DNA of 64,000 nt from NCBI GenBank assembly GCA_026545225.1, contig CM048845.1, positions 121,027,033 to 121,091,032 on the forward strand. The letters run 5' to 3'. Made by a program: the position numbers and the translations under genes. This DNA comes from Cornus controversa. Taxonomy: Eukaryota; Streptophyta; Magnoliopsida; Cornales; Cornaceae. Positions 11,501 through 23,042 of the stretch are shown here, piece by piece. The notes beneath the pieces are model-generated. The model searched no databases and was not told where the DNA came from. It saw only the letters and a list, made by a program, of their open reading frames with translations. Positions within the stretch are counted from its first letter, which is position 1. Each line of letters opens with the position of its first letter.

Positions 11501-14500
11501 TTGTTCCTTATGAGGAATTAAAGTTTTAAGCTATTAGTTACCAAAAAAGAAGTCTTAAGCTATTGTTGTATTTTGATTTAGAAGTAACATAAGAAAAATT
11601 AAATTTTGAGTATTCTGCAGATAATGCATGTGTTCATTTGTTGATGCATAATTATTTTAAATCCACGTTTCATTATGTGTAAGCCAGCAAATTGTCATTT
11701 CATGATTTCAGCAGTATGAGCATGATCACCAGCCACCCTGTATGATACAGTTGATATAATGTTGTGTTAACCATGAATACACTAGATAAATAATTTAAAT
11801 ATCAAATTATGGACATATATAAATTTCCTAAGGTCACTTCTCTGCACTTTTTAATCATGTCAGTAACGTTATTAAGAACGAGTTGTTTGTTCTATGATGT
11901 CAGATTGTGTATGCAGGACTGACCTGTCTCCTTTCTCATGGCGGTGCAACAGGTGATTGTTCGGAAATGGGATCAACAAGAGGAGCGGTTAGTCAAACTA
12001 GCAGAAGAAGAGGTCTGTTATCTTTTTTGATGATGCATTGCTTAGTTAGAATGCTTACACATGTTAGTCCAGAAAAAGAATGATGCTGATGCTGATGCTG
12101 ATGTAGAAATCCATGGATTTGGATGGGTAGCTTCTAGTTAATGCCAAAGTTTAGGCTTTATTGAGTGAACCTGTCTTTGCATACCGCATTGGGAGACCAA
12201 CACTAAGTCACAACCTTTTTAGCTTCAAGCCTGAGATGAGGCCGCGCTACGACCTCAACTCAGCAAACAAACTTGAAAATCCTTTAATATGCTATTATTT
12301 AAAAGAAAATCTGCAATTTTTCAGTTAGCATTATTTTTTGAAGTGCTAAACAGGAAGGAAAGGCAGGCTTACCAATTAGGTGCTTGTTGTTTTTATTTAT
12401 TTATTTATTCTTTTTGTAATATATTTTTGAAAATTTTAGCTAACCCCAAGTAGTTGGGAAAAAGGCTTGATTGTTGTTGTTATTGTTTTTTTGAAAACTT
12501 TGAGCTGTGAATAGAGTAGCTTGGGTAGAATTCATGATAAATTAAACCTCGTGCTGTATAAGTTGGCGTTTCACCTAATTTATCAGGGAGAAAAATAAGT
12601 TGGTCCTTCACCTAACTTATCAGGAAGGAAATGGCCCTTCACCTAGTGACCCTTGTACACACACACGCACATGAAAAGAGGTACAGTGCACCTTTTGCAA
12701 TTTGGAGGGCCTTTGGTTCTTTTTAGTTTTGTATATGGAGCTGCTCGCTTAAATACCATATTATGATTCTCTACATAGCCATTCAACTATATTGTTGCAT
12801 TTATTGCATCCAAATTTTGGATTTAAAAGAAAATATTACATTGTATGAGGACAGTCTGAAAGATACTAACCGTTTTGCATAAGAATTAACATTATATGGA
12901 AAAACATAACTACAAAAATTGGGAAAAATTATAGGAAATTGGTTGGTGGGTTGTTATGAAGAAGAGAATCGAATTACAGAGAGAGAGACGCATTATAGTA
13001 TCTATCATACCTAGCTTGTCACGTAACTCAGAAAGCCTCCCTTTTCCTGAAGACATAGTAAACAAGTCACCCAACTGTTCTTTTGACTTCTATGATTATT
13101 ATCTTTTTTTTTTCATGATAATATATATACTAAAATACACTCACTTCTATATGTTTCATCCTCTCATGAAATACTAGATTAACAACAATAAATATTGTAG
13201 CTTGATTATCACACAACACTTGCGTGAGTTTATCAGTCATAAACACCATTTCCTTCGAAAAGATTTGATTCACATCATTTCACATGTTGTACGAGTCATG
13301 GCTCCGTACCCTACTTCCACACTTCTTCTAGGCACACCACATTCCTTCTCACCCCACCATGTAATCAGGTGCACCAATAAAAACATAGTAATAAAGAGTC
13401 AACCTCCTAACTAAAGTTATGGCGGACAGAAGCCAATTCTAAATGTTTGGGACAAGGCTTAACTGAGATGAGTCATTTGTGTTTGCACTTTTTGTGGGCT
13501 GTGCTCTTCAAATATGTAAATTGGCTGTCAATCATTTAAATACATCTTGGGGACAGGCTGATATTAAAAGTTCAAACCATGAGCTATCCCAGCTATTTAG
13601 TGTTGCCAAGAGAACTTCTTGAGTAATAGTTAATATACAAGGGATTATCTCGTTTGTTTGGGGTTGGCTAGAGAACTCAAGTATCAGTTAATGTACCACA
13701 GATCAGCTCCCATGTTTGGGGTTGGCTAGGGAGCTCCTTTACCCCCACCACACACTTTAACTAAGCAGCTCATAGTATGTCACGTAAGGCATTCTTGTGG
13801 TGACTCAAAATTTTGTTTTCTGGTCTATTTAAACAATCAACTTTGAAAAGCTATGTATTTAACACTAGTAAATTCCATATTCTGTTGAAGGAAGAGAGAT
13901 ATACTCAACAGTTAGAAGCTTGGAGTTTGACAGACAAACAACTTGGGTCTTATACACTAAGTCAATATGGAGATTGGAAGCGGTTATCCAACTACATCCC
14001 AAGTTTAGGGTTGGCTAGGGAGCTCCTTTACCTCCCCACCACATACACACACACACAAAGAACTTTAACTAAGCAGCTCATAGTATGCCACATAAGGCAT
14101 TCTTGTGGTGACTCAAAATTTTGTTTTTTGGTCTATTTAAACATTGAACTTTGAACAGCTATCTATTTAACACCGGTAAATTGCATATTTTGTTAAAGGA
14201 AGAGAGATATTCTCAAGCAGTTAGAAGCTTGGAGTTTGACAGACAACTTGGGCCTTATACACCAAGTCAATATGGAGTTTGGAAGCGGTTATCCAACTAC
14301 ATAACAAAAAGCATCATTGAGCGCATTGGTAAGACTGTTAGCTATTTCAAATGGCTATTTAATTTTATTTATATTATCTACTTTGAAGTTTCTTTTGGGA
14401 TGATGATGTTTGTTTTGCATACAAAAGAAGATGGTGTTTCCTTAACCCTATAATGTATTTATGTGCATATCATATCAATTACTCAATTCAGTTTTGTGCA

Positions 14501-17500
14501 CATGGACGTTTGGTGTTGAGATGTTGGGAGTTTGAAGTTTGAACTCTCTTTCCTCTATCTGTGTTGGCATGGCAAGTTAATCAGCCTGCCATCATGACTG
14601 CATGAGACCTGTTCTTGTACAACAGTTTTATGTAATTGTTAGGACACTGTAATTGTCATGACCCGCTCAATGTAGATATTGTTTGCTTTGCACACCCTCC
14701 GTGCTTAAAGTTTTTAAAGCACATGTGCACAGTTAGGAGGCATCCACACATATAACTGCTAGTAACTCCACCCCCCCCCCCCCCCCCCCCCCCCCTCTCC
14801 TTCTTCCCCGGCAATGTGGGACATCACAATGATAGTGTTGGCATATTCAAATGAAAAAGTTTTATCTGGTCAATACAGTTGTTTCACATTCATTGAATGA
14901 TTTGGTATTGAAGATTTGACTGAAGATTGAAGATCAGGCCGATATCTGCATCAACATGATTTTTTTCAAGCTGATTTGATCAAACACTTTAGGGAATGGT
15001 AAGTGACCTTAGAGATATTAGAACTTAGATTGGTTAATACTTAGATTAGTTGGTGTACATTTGACCTAGGTATTTAAAAAAGACTGTTTGGAAACTATTT
15101 GGGAAGTTTTATATGGAAAAATGATTGTAGATTGTAGAGAAATAAAATTGTGCTTACCTTAGGGTGGCCTTTTCCAGAGATCGGAGGCCCATAGGCTAGA
15201 GGAAAAGGCTTGTCACTACTGATTTATTCGGGGGTTCAGGGGTATCATACTCGATGCAAAATTCCTTGGGCCTTTTCTTGGATGTCAAATAGTAGCAACT
15301 TGACTGATCGAATAGAAGGGTCGATCAATCAAAATTTTTACAAGAATCGAATTAACATGATCAGTCTCTACTCAATGGATCAAAGTACAAGGACAAATGA
15401 TCTAATTACATCTATGCCATGATTTATAAACATTACAAATTTTAATGGTAATTTGTAATTACAACAATTCCCTTACTTATATGCATCTTTGTTTCTACCT
15501 TAATGCCGATGTTTATTTTTATGATGATGAAATTATTATACATATATAAAATATATCCTTAAGTTTTATTTATTTTTTTATTCTCTAAACCCATCTCCCT
15601 TAAAACTATTATGTCATGTATAATTTTTTATTTCATTTTCATCCTTTGAACTTACTTCAAATTACGTATTTTGTTTTTTATATGCACTTATTTTCATCAT
15701 TATCTTACACATATTACCTTTAATGCTAATGTAATCTTTATTATATTTTCTTGTTCACTTTGTACCATTGCAACTCCCTTTTAACAGTGGCGACTTGTTT
15801 TCATTAATTTTTTTTACCTTTGTTGTTTACATTTTTACTCTTGGTAATAATTGACAATAACGATAATGCTGTTGCCTGCTATAAAAACGAAACCTAATTC
15901 TCATGCAAATCTTCCACCATTTGTTTCCATATTATTCAACTGAGTAATTGAAAATTGACCATAGTGCATTTTCTTTTCAGCCTCTATTAGTTTTCTTTTT
16001 CAGTTTTTCTCTATATAAATAGATAACCTTAATAATTAATTGGCAATGGATTAACAATGATGTTATTGTTCAGACACAACATACACATACACACATTGTG
16101 TGTGGAAACTATATATATATATATACACACACATACTAGAAAAACTGAATACAAATATATAGTATAATATATGACAATGGTTATGACCTTGTGCAAAATC
16201 AATCTTTTTTTCTCTCTGAGTGCAAGGATCTTTGACTAGTCTATATATAAATATATCTGTTTTTATGTTCACCCTTTATTGGTTGACTTATGTTTTTTGC
16301 TGGTTACTACTCACAATTTGCTAAAAAAATAAATAAAAGGAATCTAATCCATTCATTATCAAAATTATTGCTTGTCATAAAGAAACTTTAATGAACAAAG
16401 AGAACTAGAAATAGGAAGGAACTTTTATGAATATTGGAATTATTATCTGGGTTGGGGGAATTCATTCATAGTGAATTTCAAGTATCCATCTTCACACACT
16501 TAGAGGTTAGTGAAGATGTTTCTGTTAATGTACTATGTTGGATTTTAAGGCTTTATGTTGTTTCAGGAAACCTACTTTTCAAGTAAGTTCTGAAAAGATT
16601 TTTACTTGAATCTATTGTAAGAGGAAGAAATTTAATCTTATCAAGTGAGAAGATTGCTTCTAACTGAATTAGAGGTTCACACAGGAAAAGAAAGGGACAT
16701 GTCAGCGTTCATCGCCATAATACATTGTGAATTCTTTTATCAGTATGTTTGCAGACATGATTATTTGTAAACCACCAAACCCCCATTTTAGTTGATAACG
16801 ATAGAGGAATATCGTGAGGTGGTTTTATGGTGATATTGTTTACTTTGATACACAGTATCTTTTGTCTTGAGTATAATTATTTATCAAACTACATTTTACA
16901 ATGAGAATATGTAATTTTCCAGCAATTCTGGACAACCAAAAAGGAACTGCTTCAAGTTCATTGATTTTTTTTAATGTGGATATTCTTAACATCTACTATT
17001 GGAGAAACTTTTACGGCATTCAATAAAAAGAAATAGTTCCACTCTTAGAGGAGTGTGCTACTATTCAATTATTAATCAATTGGCATGAACATTTGGACAC
17101 ATTTTGTTTCAAATAATAACTTCTTGAAATCTTTCCCAGCATTATATTTTTGATACCATAATATTTTTTTGATAGTCAACTTTGCACAGATTTTATTAGT
17201 TTCAGTGGTTATTCAATTTACAGAACCCGTTGGGGGAGAAATTTCTGTTGCATATGAATCTGTGAATGATGAGAACATTCCTAAAACATCCATGGAGAAA
17301 GCTTTAGCCGAGCAGTTAAGAAATAGTAAGTTCTCAAAGTCGGTTGACAAGTCTCAGAAAAGGGGTTGTTACTACACATCAATTCCTCGTATCATCAAGC
17401 ACAAGGAAATTCGTGGGCAAGAACTTACTTCTTTGAATCTTGACAAGGTATCAATTGTTACGTTTTCTTTTCGAAAAATTACTGAATTCCAACAAACTTT

Positions 17501-20500
17501 GGACATTTTCTCCTTTTTGCTTATTTGGGTCAATATTATACTTTTCTTTTTCAGACACAATTATTAGAAAGCATTCTGATGAAAGATTATGGAGGTGACG
17601 AAGACTTGCTTCTAGGGGAGCTGCAATTTGCGTTTATTGTATTTTTGGTATGAACAGAGCAATATGACATAACCCTATGTATTCTTTTCTTATGTTTTCT
17701 TTTCATTTTTTTTTCTCTCGATACAGATTATATGTTATAAATATATTTTCATATCTTTGCTTTCTATAATTTCACAGATGGGACAATCACTTGAAGCATT
17801 TTTACAGTGGAAATCTTTAATTAGCCTCTTATTGGGTTGTACAGAAGCGGTAAGTATTGATTTGTTTGCCAGTTTTTCATTGACTTAGAATCCTTTTATG
17901 TGAATTTAATTCGCTACAATAACTACTGTCCACAATGTAGAAAAAGCATTAATTTCTGTACTAGTTCCAGAAGAGCGAAGAAAAAGTGAATGTTTTGTTA
18001 AATAGGTATAAGAAAATGTTTATAAACATAGTGATATAAACAAGAATACTCATATGAGCCGCAGGAACATATCCGCATAGAATACAAAAATTTCCCCCAT
18101 AAAATGTCGAAGAATTCCCGTTGCTTTTTTTTTAGCTTTCCTTGTCTGTGGCACTCCATGCTAGTGGAGTGGCATACTGAAAAGAGTGGTTTTGGATGGG
18201 GGGAAAAAAATAGTTGGTTCCCTTGTGTGTCCAAGAGCCCCTCCTTGATTCAAGCCAAATTACTTCAAATATGTTTCAATCAAAATATACATGCAAATCC
18301 ATATTGTGGGGTGCTTGAAGATTGCTAGTTGGGTTTGGTTTTGATTTAAATAACGAAGAAACACTTTTCTTTGGAGAAATAGTTACATTTTTTCTTTACA
18401 CTTTTTGTGTAAACATTTGTTTGTTTATTTTTTGCAGCCTCTCCATACAAGGAGTCAGCTATTCACCAAGGTAATATTCTGGATTGTATATTTATCTTTA
18501 ATTCTGCTTTTTCATTGAAAATGCAAACTGTGTGATCTGGAATGCAACTGAATCTTATAAGCAATTAAACTCAACATAGTAGAGCCTAGTTGCAACTAGT
18601 TGGGGTTAAATGCATGCATCTTAGATTTCTTATTAAAAAAACATGCATCTAGAAGATGCTATACATTAAGGACAAAATTGAAAGGGCACCTCTTCTGTTA
18701 TCTTCTGTCAAAAAAGGAAATATAAATAAATTCACCAAAATGGATCATTGGATTCTTTGATACCATCACTAGAAAAAGTAAAAAGAAATAGTAAAAAGTC
18801 TTTTCCTACTATTTTGCTCTGTTTGGGACATACCTAGTTTAATCATCAGCTTCATATGTTTTACTTCTGTTTTTCCTTTTTCCCCGCACCCTATCCACAT
18901 TCTTTTAGATCTCATCTTATTTTTCTAGCACCTTTAACTCAAACCATGTTCCTTTTTCCTCGCGCCCTAAACTGATAATTTTGTTGGCATTTATCCATAA
19001 CCTAACATTCTGCATATGCATATCTGCTTCATCTTTCCAGTTCTTTTATCTTCTTTTCTGGTTATATCTAGCTCTTTTATCTTTTTTTCTGGTTATCTTT
19101 TCAACCAAATATATGCAATTTTTGTGGTGGTTTCCTTTTCTTTCCCTGCTGATATCTGAATTTGGTGGACTTCTTGCAGCTTATTAAAGTCCTCTATCAT
19201 CAGCTGAAGTATGGATTTCAAAAAGAACACACAGATACTAGTGGTGCAGAGAAGGGGGCATTTATATTGTTGGATGAGTCTTGGCTATCTGCTGATAACT
19301 TTTTACTCCATCTCTGCAAGGTGACTTAAAATATTATGTATGCACTAAAATTATCTGCAACCATACTGCCTATTTTTGCATCACTAACTATGCAGAAAGT
19401 CCTAGGCATCATGTAAATTTCATGAATTGTTCTTCTAATCACAAACATTTTAATATTCAATTCAAATCTACTCGCAAGCCAAGTTTTGAGGAGTCCGATG
19501 TTCTGAAATTTTTTTGGCTACAAAAGATTATATTAAGAGTTTATCAGACTTCTAATTGTTGATCAAACTAGAATCTTTTGATAACACAGTGAGGTTTGCA
19601 GGATTTCTTTTCATTGGTGCTAGAAGCCCCAGTTGTTGATGGTGATCTTTTATCATGGGTGTGTATTCTAGACCTTTTTCACAATCCATACTTGATGTTA
19701 TATTGGTGTTTTTTTTTTTGTTTTCTACAAGCCATAAACAATGCTAAGCTGCTTGCAGCATTTGAGAACTATGTTGAACACAATTGTGAAATCGTAGTGC
19801 TAACTGCTACAAGTCACTGGAGCCGAAGTAAATGAAGCATGCAATGTCATTTTTCTGTTTTTGGGCACTCTTAAGCTATTTCTGTGGCTCATGGATGCGA
19901 GTTTGGTATTTCTGAGTTTGTATTCTATGATCCAACAATTTTAAGTTCTTATAATTGTTTTTTTCTCTGTGAACAGCCATTGATGATGAACCACCAGCTC
20001 TTTTACCTTCTTTTTGCTAATTAGGTGACACGGGCACGGACATAGGACCAAGATACAAACACAAATACAACAAACAAGCTAACACAGAAAATTCTAAAAA
20101 ACAGAACATGGACACATGGAACGTGGCAATTTAAATATATCTTTTCTATATGGACACATAATATAAGACAGATATGTAACTTTGATAATTTTATAATCTT
20201 TATGTTTACAGTTGAATGATGTGGAAGATGAAACTTGACAAATTTCTTTTTGTGAGAAGTATACTACTGTAATATGGAACTCAACAAATACCATAATCAT
20301 CATGTATGTTATTAGTGTGTGCTTGACAAGTGTTTGAAATTATAAAATTATTAATATGTCCAAGAAGGGAAGTCTGCGAGTGTCCATGAAGTATTGGTGT
20401 TGGATGTGTCTGACTGTCTGACAAGACATGGCTCCTATCTAAAAGGTGTTTGCGTTATGTAGTGTTTCAATGTATATTATTCACTGAAATTGTGGTGGCA

Positions 20501-21330
20501 ATTATTACATATTAGCGGGAAAATCACAAACTGCAGGATCTTTTATTTCTCTGCCCCAGGATCAGATTTGTTATAACCCCTTTCCTTTTCTTAAAAGATC
20601 CTGATAGACATCCCCAACCTTCTTATTTTTTCAATGATTGAATGGCTACCACCTGCAAATACACAAACAACCTAGTTGCCATCCACAACCCAGAATAATC
20701 CCAGAACCTTGCCTTTTGACACCTTACCAGAGCCCCAAAACCTTGCCACTTGAAATCTTTAGAGACACTAAAACCCCATCTGTCACTAGACTTTAGCCAG
20801 AAACTCTTTTCACAGTCCACCTTAAAGATCCCTCTTCAATGCTGTTTTATGTTCTTTTACCTATGATAAGTTATAGAGGTATTTCTCCTCAGTTATCCTG
20901 CATTAGTTATAAAGTCTTGCTAGAGACCTAGGAAAGAACCAGCCTTCATTTGGGATCTCCTTTTTCTACTACTTTTTTTGTTAGTCTGTTCATTATTATT
21001 ATTATTTATTTATTTATCTATTTTTATGTTGGAGATCTTAAGGTCAAATCTTTCTATTTTTATCAGACGCGGAAATTCAAAGAGCTGCTTGAGGACACAC
21101 TTGGATGGGACTTCAAGCTGAAAAGTGCAGTAGATGGAACATACTGTGAAGATGACGACGAGGTTAGTGTAAGCTAGGATAGTTGAATTCTGTTCAGTCT
21201 TTTCTGTGTTAAGTATAAATTTCTATTCTTTTTTTTTCTCTCTCTTGAAATTATCATTCAAATTCTACAGTTTGCTCCTGTGGTTGAGATGTTGGATGAC
21301 CCAAGTTATAATGAAGGCTTGGCTGCATAG
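5554..21330 (+). CDS. AAR2: AAR2 protein (U5 snRNP assembly factor), 13 exons
   Basis: Coding exons: 5554-5649, 7543-7625, 10779-10836, 11953-12012, 14199-14328, 17224-17447, 17555-17647, 17778-17849, 18438-18470, 19180-19320, 19602-19658, 21067-21162 and 21271-21330. All borders are GT/AG and phases agree; the sum is 1203 nt, 400 residues plus stop, about the size of other AAR2 proteins. The start is chosen because MDPETALEFVKHGATLLLLD is the family N-terminus. Exons 2-4 give the VGPAFKGIKMIPPGPHFVYY block and DGNEFSPIIGFFID; exon 5 has LGPYTPSQYGVWKRLSNYI. These form the N-terminal AAR2 domain; exons 7-12 form the helical C-terminal domain. In yeast and man AAR2 binds Prp8 in a cytoplasmic U5 snRNP precursor and is exchanged for Brr2 in the nucleus; the same role is inferred here. 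Introns are swollen by transposons; exon 5 has a degenerate duplicate upstream. The last exon is acidic. Confidence 0.95.
5650..8230. other. AAR2 introns 1 and 2, T-rich, with a local duplication
   Basis: Intron 1 (5650-7542) holds a partly duplicated segment: about 6720-7075 and about 7080-7400 share CATTTGTT(C/T)TTGTTCTC, the TTAAGCTAGTT block, CTTGGCTGGCTAACAT, and the TGACCT...TTGTATATCTTAA block, so an approximately 340-380 bp tandem duplication is present. A CTAT/ATCC simple repeat lies at about 7740-7785 in intron 2. Confidence 0.6.
8231..8470 (+). mobile_element. 5'-truncated RTE-type LINE tail
   Basis: Degenerate 3' end of an RTE LINE in AAR2 intron 2. The conserved GRPK-like stretch can be read (AGAAGGAGAGGGCAACCAAA), followed by TGGGATGAGGTGATTAAAAA and ACTTTAAAAAGTTAAATGT. 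It ends in a (GATGAT) simple tail at about 8457-8470. The larger LINE at 27.3-30.1 kb carries the same 3' segment at about 29880-30105. Confidence 0.75.
8727..10586. mobile_element. PIF/Harbinger-type non-autonomous element, TTA TSD
   Basis: The ends form a terminal inverted repeat: left GGGCTTGCTTGGTTTGCA, right reverse complement GGGGCTGCTTGGTTTGCA, both followed by the AAAACAGTTTT motif. TTA flanks both sides (8724-8726 and 10587-10589), the three-base TSD of PIF/Harbinger elements. The 1860 bp between the ends contains A+T-rich arms and a central G+C-rich minisatellite but no transposase ORF. It lies inside AAR2 intron 2. Confidence 0.82.
10021..10215 (+). repeat. GC-rich minisatellite, about three units
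   Basis: Three imperfect units of about 60-75 bp, each with GGTTCAGTTTGGTGGTGGGT, then TCGG(C/T)(A/G)CG(A/G)CAGTGCTCGG and AAGAAGA(T/C)GGTGGTTCAG. The G/C-rich codon-like content contrasts with the surrounding A+T-rich element and may be captured host sequence. Confidence 0.8.
10988..11180 (+). mobile_element. short RTE LINE insertion with 17-bp TSD
   Basis: 193 bp in AAR2 intron 3, bounded by identical TATGGTTGCATCAATGT at 10971-10987 and 11181-11197. It encodes the RTE C-terminal peptide (GRGRPKLIWVELVKKD, then NRAEWKHQIHVADPK and a stop) and ends with a (TTG)n tail, the hallmark of plant RTE elements. It is heavily 5'-truncated. Confidence 0.93.
12434..12487 (+). mobile_element. minimal RTE LINE tail
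   Basis: About 54 bp in AAR2 intron 4: CTAACCCCAAGTAGTTGGGA, then AAAGGCTTGATTGTTGTTG. This is the same 3' end as the 10988-11180 element. Direct repeats TTTTTGAAAA (12424-12433 and 12488-12497) look like the TSD. Confidence 0.7.
12945..13405 (-). mobile_element. Ty1/copia RNase H remnant, antisense in AAR2 intron 4
   Basis: Read on the minus strand, broken frames give the copia RNase H signature: a serine-valine-glutamate motif followed by a Tyr-x-Ala-Met segment, then CDNQAT-like and VFHERMKHIEV-like motifs, then LFTMSSGKGRLSELRDKLGM near 13060-12960. Several stops and frameshifts are present, so it is a dead fragment. No LTR was found next to it. Confidence 0.72.
13708..14300 (+). repeat. 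tandem duplication that copies AAR2 exon 5
   Basis: Two units of about 290-308 bp. Unit 1 starts near 13708 (CATGTTTGGGGTTGGCTAGG) and unit 2 near 13996 (CAAGTTTAGGGTTGGCTAGG). Each carries AACTAAGCAGCTCATAGTAT, then GGCATTCTTGTGGTGACTCA, then the intron end and exon 5. The upstream exon copy (13891 to about 13997) keeps the AG acceptor and an open frame, but has lost one base and gained four relative to the real exon (net +3). It stops before the donor and so lacks the last third of the exon. The downstream copy is the functional exon 14199-14328. Confidence 0.9.
14771..14795. repeat. 25-base C homopolymer
   Basis: Twenty-five consecutive C residues followed by TCTCC, in AAR2 intron 5. G/C homopolymers of this length are uncommon in A+T-rich plant introns. 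Confidence 0.95.
14796..17223. other. rest of AAR2 intron 5
   Basis: Mainly A+T-rich. A segment at about 14820-15430 is somewhat more balanced in composition and could be a decayed LTR fragment, but no ends, primer-binding site or coding motif are seen. A CACA/TATA microsatellite lies at 16082-16135. Confidence 0.4.
20026..20445. mobile_element. possible non-autonomous element of the GTGTCCGACACG family
   Basis: In AAR2 intron 11 the left side reads GACACGGGCACGGACATAGG and the right side GTGTTGGATGTGTCTGACTG and GACAAGACATGGCTCC. This gives loosely inverted cysteine-codon-like GTGTC motifs about 400 bp apart. Similar GTGTC/GACAC-rich sequence recurs at about 28540-29180 and 30990-31060. Boundaries and TSD are not established. 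Confidence 0.3.
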
Positions 21331-22418
21331 GCATGGACAGAAGTTTGTCTTTAAGCATTCAACATCGGAAAATGCAGTTTATAGTATAATTAGTATTTTG
21401 ATCTCTGCTTCTGCATCTCCAACAGGCAACAAATTAATCTAACACAATATATGATAGCTTCTGTCTTATTTATCAAAATCCTCTTATAGTAAGTCGCTGT
21501 AAACTAGCAGAAAAGTTGGTGTATCTGAATTAGTAACACAATATATGATAGCTTGTGTCTTATTTTTTTCATAGTGAAAGTAGGAACACAAAGTGTGGTT
21601 GGCTTAAACAATTATTCGTCAGATTGGAAGGGAATGATGTTAACAACAGTAAGGTACTGCAAAATATTGAATTCCATAAGCAGTATAGTTGCGTGTTGTC
21701 AAATCATTTAGTCAAAATCAGGTTTGCATGTTCTAAATTGATTTCTAAGTATTTTTTTTTTTCACGTAATAACTAATGATAAGATAAAAAATACACTAAA
21801 TACAGAAACACCTTTTATTTTCTGTAATGAGCACCTGATGGATGAATCAAAATTCACTTTGGCTTTCCCATTGCAACATTAACATGCTCATTTGATTGCC
21901 ACAGGTTGAAAGAGTAGCAGGCAATTGACCACACTGCCAAAATCACAACAATCATACAATTGGTAAATTGTCACAGCACGTGGTTTGGCACACTAAAAAA
22001 ACATTACATAGTTCTTCCTTTTAGCCTGGATTTTTATTACCATGGACGTGAGGAATATACACTATGATTAATGAACCTGGCACTAAAACAAACATGACAA
22101 TCATTTTGGCTAGCGTTGGGGAGGTTAATGATAGTTCATCTTTGAGTCCATGTTACTATGTTTTTTCATACGTCCACGTGCCTGCCAATAAAATGCTCAT
22201 TGGTACCCAATCTGAATTCAATAAAAACATCTCATCTTCTCCTTATGAACAGTAGAAGCCATATGAACCTTATGCAAGTCTTCTCCTCGTGTTACATGGG
22301 CAACAAATTTCTTAAAATTTATGATTCAAAAGATACCTTAACTTACTTGATGCATCTTCACACAAAAAACAACAAAAAAACAAAAAACAAAAGCTTTTGG
22401 AAACTAGAAGAGTAAAGG
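21331..22418. other. AAR2 3' flank and spacer
   Basis: The AAR2 3' untranslated region should occupy the first few hundred bases. The sequence AACACAATATATGATAGCTT occurs at about 21440 and again with one change at about 21536, a short local duplication. The genes on the two sides converge (AAR2 plus, SINA-like minus). No other gene is seen. Confidence 0.45.
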
Positions 22419-23042
22419 TCAATCAGCTCCAAGTTCTGTGGAATTCCATATACAAACCTCCAAATTCAGCTGCCCAGATGAACCTAAATAACTAAATGGA
22501 ATCAGAAGAAAATCCATCGGAGGAAAACCTTCTACCCGCCCTGGAAAATTTTGTGTACACGATTTTAATCTAAGGGAGCTGATTCCCCTTTCTGAAACAA
22601 TATCATACAAGAAATGCTCCTTCGATGAGCTTGAGCTTGGTCCAATACAAGTTATCATGATCATATGCCCAATATTTTCAATCCCCTTGTTGAGGAGAAA
22701 GAGCATACCATCTTCCTCCGCTTGAAGAACAAGGAATGGCTCTTTCACACTTAAGGAGACAGGCAACGGGCAGTTATATTGAAAACGCCTGCCAGAATCC
22801 CAATGTTTACTGCTGAAGTGCAGTGACAACTGTTCAGATGATCCAACAAAGTTGCAATCCTCAAGGGGGCATGCACATGGTGCACAAGTGCATGTTTCTT
22901 CATGGTCATTTTTCTTCATGTAATCCACTGTTTCTGTGCACCCATACTCTGTGTTTCGGCAAGGTGCTTTGACCGATTCAATAACCACCTCAATGTCCCC
23001 ACACACTACATTCCCTTTCTCATGATTAACCGGTATATTTGC
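22419..23042 (-). CDS. SINA-like E3 ubiquitin ligase, C-terminal part only (5' end missing)
   Basis: A minus-strand exon begins after TTTTTGACAG at 23042 and runs 207 codons to a stop at 22419. It opens ANIPVNHEKG, then has the SIAH-type zinc finger (CRNTEYGC, HEETCTCAPCACP, CNFVG and LSLHFSSKH supply the Cys and His ligands) and the substrate-binding C-terminus. By alignment with the SINA-like gene at 38.3-45.6 kb, the exon starts just after the last RING cysteines. No RING exon is visible between here and the HMG-type gene at 32-34 kb on the same strand, and retrotransposons occupy that interval. It is either a 5'-truncated copy, a RING-less SINA protein with an unseen first exon, or a gene broken by insertion. 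The body of the exon has no internal stop or frameshift, so the truncation may be recent or the product still selected. In-frame GTG near 23006 is not taken as a start. Confidence 0.78.
   Translation of the reverse strand, partial: ANIPVNHEKGNVVCGDIEVVIESVKAPCRNTEYGCTETVDYMKKNDHEETCTCAPCACPLEDCNFVGSSEQLSLHFSSKHWDSGRRFQYNCPLPVSLSVKEPFLVLQAEEDGMLFLLNKGIENIGHMIMITCIGPSSSSSKEHFLYDIVSERGISSLRLKSCTQNFPGRVEGFPPMDFLLIPFSYLGSSGQLNLEVCIWNSTELGAD

Noticed and set aside
19596-19835. Longer frame running through AAR2 exon 11 into the intron
   Set aside because: Only 19602-19658 fits the family; the donor GTGTGT after the Trp codon ends the exon.
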